NCBI GenBank assembly: GCA_030430835.1
Contig: JAUIKJ010000043.1
Coordinates: 1-12,065, forward strand
Reading direction: 5' to 3'
DNA from: Candidatus Hydrogenedentota bacterium
GTDB taxonomy: Bacteria; Hydrogenedentota; Hydrogenedentia; Hydrogenedentales; JAEUWI01
Length of the DNA: 12,065 nt
A program made the translations under genes and the position numbers. The notes beneath the pieces are model-generated. The model saw only the letters and a program-made list of their open reading frames with translations, searched no databases and was not told where the DNA came from. Positions 6,206 to 12,065 of this stretch are shown piece by piece; the first letter of the stretch is position 1; every line of letters begins with the position of its first letter.

Positions 6206-7789
6206 ATGCCCCGTCTAACAATCCGCAAAGGGCCTGTTTTCTTGGATTTTCTCGAAGCCATCATTCACCCAGGGTTCTGGAAATACCGGTACATTGTCCC
6301 CGGGATTCTGTTGGCCGCCTTGTGCCTGCTGATCGTCTTCCGCCGGCGCGATGCGCCCCGCGCGCAGGCGGCGGTCGCGGTATTGCTGGTGGTCTCCGCG
6401 TTGCTGGGCGCATTCTATTTCAACCTCGGCAACATCCTGCGCTGGGACTACTTCAACTCCTACGAGTTCTACCACTACTACATCGGCACGAAGTACCACG
6501 AAGAGGTCGGTTATTCCGACATGTACCTCGCGACGGCCGGGGCCCTTCAGGAGAGCACCCGCTACACCCCGCCGGCGAGCGTTCGCGATCTTGATGCCGA
6601 GGCCCCGATCCCGATCTTCCGCGCCGAAGACCGCATCGCCGCGGTCAAGGCCGGCTTTACGCCGGGGCGCTGGGCCGAGTTCAGGAAAGACGTCGAGTAC
6701 TTCCGGAGCGATTTCCGCAACGACGATCTCTGGAACCGCATGCTGCTGGACAAGGGCTACAACGCGCCGCCCATGTGGACGATGATTAGCGGTACCCTGG
6801 CCAACTGCGTGAGCACCGACAGCGACTGGGGCATGCAGTTTCTCGCCTTTCTCGATCTCGTGGCCATGGCTATCGCCTTTGCGGCCATCGGCTGGGCCTT
6901 CGGGCACCGGGCCATGTTCTTTGCCATCGCCTTTCTGGGGGTGCACTTCGTCTCCACCTCGCCCACCCTGCACGCCGCCTTCCTGCGCTACGACTGGATC
7001 GCCTGCATGATCGTGTCCGTCTGTCTGATCAAGCGCGGGTACTACGGCTGGGCCGGTGCGCTCACGGCCTATGCCGCCTGCATGCGCATCTTTCCCGCCG
7101 TCTTCGTCTTCGGCATCGGCGGCCGCTTGATCTGGGATCTTCTGGACAAGCGCCGGTTAAACCCGGACGCCGCGCGCTTCCTTGCGATCTTCGCCGCCAC
7201 GGCCGTGGCCCTCGTGGTGGCGTCCGTGTTCTACACCGGCATCGGCTACTGGAGCGCCTTCATCGAAAAGATGGCGATGCACAACGACGACATGTCGCCC
7301 CGGCGCGCGGGCTTCAAGTATTTCTTCCTGATGGACTATGGGACCACGCCCTTCTGGCACGGTGGTAAGCGGCAGATCCTGGAGCAATACCAATGGCATA
7401 TTCGTGGCATTGCGGTCTTGGCCCTCGTGGTGGCCTTGCTGGGGATCCGGCGGTTGCAGGACTACGAAGCCTACCTGCTGGGGATCGTGCCCTTTTTCTT
7501 CCTGACCGCAGCGACCTATTACTATTTCGTTATTTTGATTTTGCCCTTCCTCTTTTTCGTGGTGAAGGCGGACCGGATACCGCATGCCCTGGGCGTGGTG
7601 TTCATGCTCGTGTCCGGCGCGGCGCTCCACGCGGTACGCGAAGTCTTTGATCGCAGTTACGAACTGTTCTTCTGGTTGTCCGCGAGTGTGCTGGTCACGG
7701 TCGTTTACATGATCTTGCTCGCGCTGCCCGCGGCCCTGCGCGGAGAACGCGCCTGGGATGCGGGCCTCAACGAGAAACCCCAAGCCTGA
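6206..7789 (+). CDS. Polytopic membrane protein, GT-C / GT87-like glycosyltransferase
   Basis: This protein of about 527 residues has roughly 10-12 hydrophobic helices (for example 29-45, 54-72, 211-232, 236-250, 264-275, 281-305, 323-343, 400-414, 421-453, 460-476, 486-511). After helix two there is a large soluble loop (about 73-208) opening with RWD (79-81), rich in Tyr and acidic residues. An acidic residue at the start of the first outer loop, plus a later helix carrying the MRIFPAVF pattern (293-300), fits GT-C enzymes of the GT87/DUF2029 kind, which use polyprenyl-phosphate sugars on the outer membrane face. That assignment is inference. The start is uncertain. ATG 6206 has no clear ribosome site, TTG 6242 has AAAGGG 9 nt upstream, and TTG 6179 is also in frame. 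The next gene begins 11 nt after the stop, so the two are probably co-transcribed and may modify the same extracellular glycan. Confidence 0.75.
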   Translation: MPRLTIRKGPVFLDFLEAIIHPGFWKYRYIVPGILLAALCLLIVFRRRDAPRAQAAVAVLLVVSALLGAFYFNLGNILRWDYFNSYEFYHYYIGTKYHEEVGYSDMYLATAGALQESTRYTPPASVRDLDAEAPIPIFRAEDRIAAVKAGFTPGRWAEFRKDVEYFRSDFRNDDLWNRMLLDKGYNAPPMWTMISGTLANCVSTDSDWGMQFLAFLDLVAMAIAFAAIGWAFGHRAMFFAIAFLGVHFVSTSPTLHAAFLRYDWIACMIVSVCLIKRGYYGWAGALTAYAACMRIFPAVFVFGIGGRLIWDLLDKRRLNPDAARFLAIFAATAVALVVASVFYTGIGYWSAFIEKMAMHNDDMSPRRAGFKYFFLMDYGTTPFWHGGKRQILEQYQWHIRGIAVLALVVALLGIRRLQDYEAYLLGIVPFFFLTAATYYYFVILILPFLFFVVKADRIPHALGVVFMLVSGAALHAVREVFDRSYELFFWLSASVLVTVVYMILLALPAALRGERAWDAGLNEKPQA

Positions 7790-7800
7790 GGAGACACAAG

Positions 7801-8514
7801 ATGAGAACACTACTGCGTGGCGTGGCCCTGGGGCTGTTGCTTGGCGTGGGCGCCGTTGGCGTCCAGGCGAACGAGGCGTCGCTGCCGCGCCTCTACGTGA
7901 TCGGCGACAGCATCTCCATGCAGTACGGCCCCTATCTCGAGCAGAACCTGGCCGGTACCATGCATTACGCGCGCAAGACCGGCGAGGAAGAAGCGGCCCT
8001 CGATCAGCCGGCGCCGCACAACGGCAACGGCGGCGACTCCGCGCGGGTGCTGGCCTTCCTGCAGGCGAAGGCGGCCGCGGGCGGGATCGATGCCGACGTG
8101 CTGCTGTTGAACTGTGGCCTGCACGACATCAAGACCGATCCGGATACGGGAAGCAAACAGGTCCCGCTGGCGGCGTATCGGGACAACCTTGAGGCCATCG
8201 TGGCGCTGGTCGCCCGGCTGGACCTGGAGCTGATCTGGGTCCGGACCACGCCGTGCGACGAGCGGGTCCACAACAAGCCCGGAAAGTCCTTCTTCCGATT
8301 CGCGGCGGATGCCGTGGCCTACAACGATGCGGCCGACGCGATCATGGCGGCGAAGGGGGTACCGTCGATCGATCTACACGGATTCACCAGCCGCCTGGGT
8401 GACGACCTCTACAAGGACCACGTCCATTTTCCGCCCGCCATCTGTGAGAAGCAGGCGGCCTACATCGCCGGCTACCTCGCGCACTGGCGTCAGTCCGGCC
8501 AGACGCCGGAATAG
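7801..8514 (+). CDS. Secreted SGNH/GDSL-family hydrolase
   Basis: This 237-residue SGNH-fold esterase/acyltransferase has a signal peptide (about residues 1-23, ending VQA-NE). Block I is VIGDS with nucleophile Ser37. Block II is probably the NGNGGDS segment around Gly77-Gly78. Block III, usually GxND, appears as GLHD (106-109), with His where the oxyanion Asn is expected. Block V is DHVH (206-209) with Asp206 and His209. GAGGAG (7788-7793) overlaps the preceding stop codon and lies 7 nt before the ATG, so translation is probably coupled to the membrane protein gene. Family members remove or transfer acetyl or other acyl groups on glycans, lipids or peptidoglycan. Pairing with a GT87-like protein favours a glycan substrate, but this is inference. 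Its last 25 bp overlap the 3' end of dapF on the opposite strand. Confidence 0.88.
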   Translation: MRTLLRGVALGLLLGVGAVGVQANEASLPRLYVIGDSISMQYGPYLEQNLAGTMHYARKTGEEEAALDQPAPHNGNGGDSARVLAFLQAKAAAGGIDADVLLLNCGLHDIKTDPDTGSKQVPLAAYRDNLEAIVALVARLDLELIWVRTTPCDERVHNKPGKSFFRFAADAVAYNDAADAIMAAKGVPSIDLHGFTSRLGDDLYKDHVHFPPAICEKQAAYIAGYLAHWRQSGQTPE

Positions 8515-9329
8515 GTCTCGGTCGCCGGGCCTTCCTGGTAGACGCAGCCGTCTTCGGAAGACCATTCGATGGTCAGCTGGCCGTAGACGAGGTGGACATT
8601 GACGCGACGGTGCGTGCGGCCCGTGATCATCGCGGCCAGGGCCGCGCCGCAGGACCCGCTGCCGCTGGCCATCGTGATGCCGCTGCCGCGTTCCCAGATC
8701 CGCATTACGATATTGTCCTCGTCGATGATGTTGACGAACTCGACATTGGTTCGCTTGGGGAACTTCGGGTGGTTCTCGATCTTCGGGCCGATGCTGGCCA
8801 GGTCGATCTGGGTGGCGTCTTCCACGAAGACCACGGCATGCGGGTTGCCCACGTTGACGCAGGTAACCGCATAGGTCTTGCCGTCGACCTCCAGCGCTTC
8901 CTCGAGCACGCGACCCTCGGGCCCCGCCATGGGGATCGCTTCGCGTTCGAACTTCGGCTCGCCCATGTTCGAACGCACCCGTGTCACCACGCCGTCTTCG
9001 ACGGTCAGGGTCACACGATTCGGACCGCCGCCGGTTTCGATCGTGAAGGTGGTGTCCGGAATCATGCCGCGCTCATACACGTACTTCGCAAAACAGCGCA
9101 GGCCATTGCCGCAGGTCTCCGCTTCGCTCCCGTCCGCGTTGAATATCCGCATGCGGAAGGGGTGATCGTCGCCCTTCATGATCAGGATGATACCGTCCGA
9201 TCCCGCACCCAGATGGCGGTGGCTCATCGCGATCGAGAGTGCCGCGGGGTCGGCAATCGGGTACTTGTCGGATTCGATGAAGAGGTAGTCGTTCCCGAGT
9301 CCATGCAACTTGGTGAAGGGGATTCCCAT
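8490..9329 (-). CDS. dapF: Diaminopimelate epimerase (DapF)
   Basis: DapF is a PLP-independent cytoplasmic epimerase that converts LL- to meso-diaminopimelate for lysine and peptidoglycan synthesis. The protein has 279 residues, near the usual 270-280. The N-terminal KLHGLGNDYLF is typical. The two catalytic cysteines are Cys73 in ETCGNGLRCFAKY and Cys227 in ASGSGSCGAA; GNPHAVVF (161-168) and NVEFV (195-199) are further hallmarks. The second Cys motif differs from the textbook GETxACGTGACA: Ile219 stands where Glu is usual and Ser-Gly-Ser-Gly-Ser precedes Cys. I chose ATG 9329 because AAGGA (9338-9342) lies 8 nt upstream and the family N-terminus starts here. A longer frame to 9395 would run into ddl. 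The gap to ddl is 5 nt, so the two probably form an operon with coupled translation. Confidence 0.97.
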   Translation of the reverse strand: MGIPFTKLHGLGNDYLFIESDKYPIADPAALSIAMSHRHLGAGSDGIILIMKGDDHPFRMRIFNADGSEAETCGNGLRCFAKYVYERGMIPDTTFTIETGGGPNRVTLTVEDGVVTRVRSNMGEPKFEREAIPMAGPEGRVLEEALEVDGKTYAVTCVNVGNPHAVVFVEDATQIDLASIGPKIENHPKFPKRTNVEFVNIIDEDNIVMRIWERGSGITMASGSGSCGAALAAMITGRTHRRVNVHLVYGQLTIEWSSEDGCVYQEGPATETYSGVWPD

Positions 9330-9334
9330 GCGGT

Positions 9335-10354
9335 TTATCCTTCTATCGGTGCCTTGGCCGCATTCCGCAACGCGGCATCCACGAACAAGGCGCACATGTC
9401 TCCATAGGAAATGCCCGCGGCCGCGGCGGCCTGCGGATACAGCGAAGTGTTGGTGAGGCCGGGTACCGTATTGACTTCAATCCAGACGGGGCCGCGATCG
9501 CCCAACATAAAGTCGCTGCGGCTCCATCCACGGCATCCCACGATGTCATGCACATATACGGCCATCTGCTGTACTTCCTGCGCCACCTGATCCGGGATCT
9601 CGGCGGGCGTAATCTCGTCCGTGGCGCCCGGCGTATACTTCGCGTCGTAGTCGAAAAAGCCCCCGGAACGCGGGCGGATCTCCGTGATCGGCAGCGGGCG
9701 AATGAAGCCGGTCGGCTCCGCATCCAGCACGCCGCAGGTCAGTTCGATGCCGCTCACGTACTCCTCGATCATCAGGTAGTTGTCGACCGTGAGCACCTGC
9801 GCAATCGCCGCCTCCAGCGCATTCGACGCCGGCACAATGACTACACCCACACTCGATCCGCCCCGCGCCGCCTTCACGACACAAGGGTAGCCGATGTCCT
9901 TCGCCACGGAATCCATCACCGTGCCCTGATCCGCCGCCCAGGTGGCGCGGTCCAAAGCGATGTGCCCGGCCACGCGGATCCCCTGTGCCTGGACCACCGC
10001 CTTGCAGCGGACCTTGTCCATGGCCAGGGCCGACGCGGCGCACCCTGATCCTGTGTAGGGCAGGCCAAGGGTATCGAAGAATCCCTGAACACGGCCGTCT
10101 TCACCGTAGGTGCCATGCAGCGCAATGAAGGCACAGTCGACTTCCAGGTTGACAATCGCCGGGGCGGCCTTCGCCGCGGCGACGCTGCGGCCATCGGGAA
10201 AGAGCCAACTGCCATCGCGGCCGATGACCACGGGAATAACCGTATAGCCCTTCGCCTCCAATGCGGCCGACACATTCTTCCCGGAGTTCAGGGAGACATC
10301 ATGCTCCGAACTCTGTCCGCCCATCAGGACCAGGACCGTGGATCGCTCTTCCAT
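9335..10354 (-). CDS. ddl: D-alanine--D-alanine ligase
   Basis: Ddl is a cytoplasmic ATP-grasp ligase that joins two D-Ala for the peptidoglycan stem. The 339-residue protein shows the full set of motifs. Glu17 lies in EHDVSLNSG. Lys161 and Ser167/168 are in VVKAARGGSSVG, where Gly165 replaces the usual Glu. IEEYVSGIE (196-204) binds the nucleotide. DYDAKY (235-240) carries Lys239/Tyr240, the Tyr typical of D-Ala-D-Ala rather than D-lactate specificity. Arg279/Asp281 and Glu293/Asn295 bind Mg-ATP, and Ser304-Leu305 ends the active-site set. GAGGG (10360-10364) is 5 nt before the ATG. Upstream lie a promoter-like element and a leader with three hairpins, so ddl is probably transcribed independently of priA and together with dapF, 5 nt downstream. 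This links two precursor steps of wall synthesis in one transcript. Confidence 0.97.
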   Translation of the reverse strand: MEERSTVLVLMGGQSSEHDVSLNSGKNVSAALEAKGYTVIPVVIGRDGSWLFPDGRSVAAAKAAPAIVNLEVDCAFIALHGTYGEDGRVQGFFDTLGLPYTGSGCAASALAMDKVRCKAVVQAQGIRVAGHIALDRATWAADQGTVMDSVAKDIGYPCVVKAARGGSSVGVVIVPASNALEAAIAQVLTVDNYLMIEEYVSGIELTCGVLDAEPTGFIRPLPITEIRPRSGGFFDYDAKYTPGATDEITPAEIPDQVAQEVQQMAVYVHDIVGCRGWSRSDFMLGDRGPVWIEVNTVPGLTNTSLYPQAAAAAGISYGDMCALFVDAALRNAAKAPIEG

Positions 10355-10371
10355 GTTTTCCCTCGAAACTA

Positions 10372-10433
10372 CCCGCGATGGCGGGGATCACAGCCATGCA
10401 TTTGAGGTGATCCCGGCGACGGTGCAAACCGTC
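10372..10433 (-). promoter_or_regulatory. Structured 5' leader of ddl with three hairpins
   Basis: In the predicted ddl leader (about 10446 down to 10355) the minus strand forms three perfect stems. The first is GACGGT/ACCGTC with a 4-nt loop (10418-10433). The second is GGGATCAC/GTGATCCC with a 15-nt loop (10384-10414). The third is CCCGC/GCGGG with a 4-nt loop (10372-10385), sharing two bases with the second. The last ends 7 nt before the GAGGG ribosome site. There is no T tract, so it is not a simple terminator. It may be a cis-acting control element, mRNA stabiliser or protein site. I do not recognise a known riboswitch class. Confidence 0.45.
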
Positions 10434-10452
10434 AAATCCTTACCCATCCGAG

Positions 10453-10482
10453 ACTATACACCCCATATATACCGCAAATCAA
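10453..10482 (-). promoter_or_regulatory. Candidate sigma70-type promoter of ddl-dapF
   Basis: The minus strand carries TTGATT (complement of 10477-10482), an 18-nt spacer, then TATAGT (complement of 10453-10458), five of six to the -10 consensus. The region is notably AT-rich compared with the surrounding genes. Transcription would begin near 10446, leaving a leader of about 90 nt. It lies in the 175-nt gap between the priA stop and the ddl start. Confidence 0.55.
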
Positions 10483-10491
10483 ATGACGACA

Positions 10492-10517
10492 TACCATAAA
10501 TTGTGGTACTATGGTAC
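10492..10517 (-). repeat. Inverted and tandem repeat upstream of the ddl promoter, possible operator
   Basis: TACCATA (10492-10498) and TATGGTA (10510-10516) are a perfect 7-bp inverted repeat with an 11-nt spacer. The right arm also belongs to a tandem 8-bp repeat, TGTGGTAC (10502-10509) and TATGGTAC (10510-10517), seven of eight identical. The block ends 10 bp upstream of the -35 of the ddl promoter and 13 nt from the priA stop codon. The position suits an activator or UP-like site. As a terminator for priA it would be weak, being AT-rich and lacking a T run. Confidence 0.4.
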
Positions 10518-10529
10518 GGAATCCGCGTG

Positions 10530-12065
10530 CTAATACTGGCCGTAGGGGTCCAGATCCAGTTTGAGCTGGACCGAACTCCCGCCGGACTCTTCCCGAAAAC
10601 GGTCCCGGACGCCCCGGGCCAGCGCATTCAGTCGGCCCGAACTGCGCGATAACACGGCCAACTGCCAGCGATATTTCTTCTTGATACGCCGCACCGCCGA
10701 CGGGGATGGCCCCAGGATCTCTACGCCGTCGAAACACTTGGTCTTAATCTCTTCCCGGAGCAGACGGTTGCATTGCACGATGGCGCGCTCGGCCCGTTGC
10801 GGATCCTCTGATTCCACCAACAGGTGTAGCATGCGCCGGAACGGCGGGTAGCCCGCGTCGCGCCGGTGCTCGATCTCCGCCGCATAGAAGCCCGCGTAGT
10901 CGTGTTGCGCCGCCGCGAGCACGGCGTAGTGCCGCGGCCGGTAGGTCTGGATGTAGACCTTCCCCGGGCGGTCGCCGCGGCCGGCGCGGCCGGCCACCTG
11001 CGTGAGCAACTGGAAGCTCTGTTCCGCCGCGCGGAAGTCCGGCACGGCGAGGCCGTTGTCCGCGTTCAGTACGCCCACCAGGGTGACGCCCGGAAAGTCA
11101 TGGCCCTTGGCCAGCATCTGTGTGCCGATCAGGAGATCGATTTCACCCTTGGCGAAGCGGCCCAGGATCTTTGCGTGGCCGCCCTTGCCCGCCGTGGTGT
11201 CCGCATCCATGCGCACCACGCGCGCTCCCTTGAACTGCTGCATCAGTTCTTCCTCGGCACGCTGGGTGCCGGCGCCAAGATAGAGCAGCGGGTTAAAGTC
11301 GCACTGGCCGCAGGTCTCGGCGCGCACGAAGCGGCCGTTGCAATAGTGGCAGCGCAACTCTGCGCCATGGTGATGCCAGGTCAGGCTGACCTGGCAATCC
11401 GGACACTCCGCGACCCAGCCGCACTTTGGGCACAATACAAAGGGCGCAAAGCCGCGGCGATTCAGCAGAAGGATCGCCTGCTCGCCGCGCGCGAGACAAT
11501 CGTCCAGCGCGTTGGCCATGGGCCGAGAGAGGAGGGTCTTGCCCGCGCGTTCCTTCTCCTCGCCGCGCATGTCGATGATGCTCACTTCCGGAAGCGCGCC
11601 GCTGGTGGCGCGGGTCAGCAGCTCAAGCCGCTCAAACTTCGCGTTGACCGTGTTGTGGTAGGCCTCGACCGAGGGCGTCGCCGATCCGAGTACACACACC
11701 GCGTCGTTCATCTTTGCGCGCATCACCGCCGTGTCCCGCGCATGGTAGCGGGGGCTGTCGCTCTGCTTATAGGAGTGATCGTGTTCCTCGTCGACCACGA
11801 TCATGCCCAGCTTCGGCAGGGGAGCGAAGATGGCCGAACGCGCGCCCACGACAATCCGTACCTCGCCGCGCTGCGCGCGCCGCCATTCGTCGTAGCGCTC
11901 CCCACGGCTCAGCCCACTGTGCAGCACGGCGATGTCCTGCCGGAAGCGCGCGAAGAAACGACCCACCGTCTGGGGGGTCAGGGAAATCTCCGGAACCAGA
12001 ATGATCGCGTCACGCCCGAGGGCGAGGGTGTGCTCGATTGCCTGCAGATAGACCTCGGTCTTGCC
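10530..12065 (-). CDS. priA: Primosomal replication-restart helicase PriA, 5'-truncated by window edge
   Basis: PriA is the 3'-5' helicase/translocase that recognises stalled forks and starts reloading of the replicative helicase. The frame is open to the right edge, which cuts inside Walker A: the first visible residues are GKTEVYL. About 511 C-terminal residues are present. The N-terminal 3'-DNA-binding and winged-helix regions are outside. LVPEISLTPQ and the DEEHDHSYKQ Walker B region follow. Eight zinc cysteines lie in CPKCGWVAECPDC and CHYCNGRFVRAETCGQC (near 11300-11440). Then come GTQ, ADNGLAVPDFRAAE and the motif VI segment QVAGRAGRGDRPG. The C-terminal domain ends LDLDPYGQY. All expected helicase and zinc elements are intact, so the gene looks functional. 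ddl lies downstream on the same strand after 175 nt. Confidence 0.97.
   Translation of the reverse strand, partial: GKTEVYLQAIEHTLALGRDAIILVPEISLTPQTVGRFFARFRQDIAVLHSGLSRGERYDEWRRAQRGEVRIVVGARSAIFAPLPKLGMIVVDEEHDHSYKQSDSPRYHARDTAVMRAKMNDAVCVLGSATPSVEAYHNTVNAKFERLELLTRATSGALPEVSIIDMRGEEKERAGKTLLSRPMANALDDCLARGEQAILLLNRRGFAPFVLCPKCGWVAECPDCQVSLTWHHHGAELRCHYCNGRFVRAETCGQCDFNPLLYLGAGTQRAEEELMQQFKGARVVRMDADTTAGKGGHAKILGRFAKGEIDLLIGTQMLAKGHDFPGVTLVGVLNADNGLAVPDFRAAEQSFQLLTQVAGRAGRGDRPGKVYIQTYRPRHYAVLAAAQHDYAGFYAAEIEHRRDAGYPPFRRMLHLLVESEDPQRAERAIVQCNRLLREEIKTKCFDGVEILGPSPSAVRRIKKKYRWQLAVLSRSSGRLNALARGVRDRFREESGGSSVQLKLDLDPYGQY

Noticed and set aside
6215..6973. 252-residue open frame on the minus strand
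   Set aside because: It is antisense to the polytopic membrane protein, with composition typical of a shadow frame.
9330..9395. Upstream extension of dapF to 9395
   Set aside because: It would overlap ddl by 61 bp and add a non-homologous N-terminus. ATG 9329 has a ribosome site and the conserved N-terminus.
8592..9407. 271-residue open frame on the plus strand
   Set aside because: It is the opposite-strand shadow of dapF, whose catalytic motifs are unmistakable.
10492..10517. Inverted repeat as a priA terminator
   Set aside because: The stem is AT-rich with an 11-nt loop and no T tract follows on the minus strand, so it fits a protein site better than a terminator.
1..12065. Defence island, mobile element, CRISPR or biosynthetic cluster
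   Set aside because: No nuclease, transposase, integrase, spaced repeat array or multi-enzyme assembly line is visible. Base composition is even and the flanks are housekeeping genes.

Overview
The window is about 12 kb of GC-rich bacterial chromosome. It carries four recognisable housekeeping genes and six genes for secreted, membrane or hydrolytic proteins. I saw no tRNA, rRNA, CRISPR array, transposase, phage gene or toxin/defence cassette. The MurB, DapF and Ddl set implies a meso-diaminopimelate / D-Ala-D-Ala type peptidoglycan and so a walled bacterium. Signal peptides, strong AGGAG-type ribosome sites and a Glu-Gly repeat linker before a Cys/helix/Arg C-terminal tail suggest an uncultured phylum with such architectures, for example Candidatus Hydrogenedentes or a PVC/Myxococcota-like lineage. 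That placement is inference from style, not proof.

Layout from left to right. The 3' part of murB (+) runs off the left edge. Next is a secreted coiled-coil protein of unknown function (+) whose best promoter would give an almost leaderless mRNA. Then comes a membrane-anchored PAF-acetylhydrolase-like alpha/beta hydrolase (+). Its stop codon directly abuts the stop of a second, secreted BD-FAE/acetylesterase-like alpha/beta hydrolase on the minus strand. Behind that, on the minus strand, a rho-independent terminator closes a large secreted metzincin-like metalloprotease gene. That gene diverges from a two-gene plus-strand operon of a polytopic GT-C/GT87-like membrane protein and a secreted SGNH hydrolase, 11 nt apart.

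The right third is a minus-strand run, read from right to left: priA (5' end off the window), ddl, dapF. ddl has a plausible sigma70-type promoter of its own and a leader of about 90 nt with three perfect-stem hairpins. dapF follows ddl by 5 nt, and its ribosome site lies in the last codons of ddl. The 3' end of dapF overlaps the 3' end of the SGNH gene by 25 bp.

Functionally, murB, dapF and ddl serve peptidoglycan precursor synthesis and priA serves replication restart. The middle genes look like an envelope/secretome neighbourhood: two esterase-like enzymes, a surface protease, and a membrane glycosyltransferase-like protein paired with a secreted esterase fold. I do not see a convincing new multi-gene system. 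The best leads are the structured ddl leader with the repeat upstream of its promoter, the metzincin with its unusual tail, and the GT87/SGNH pair.
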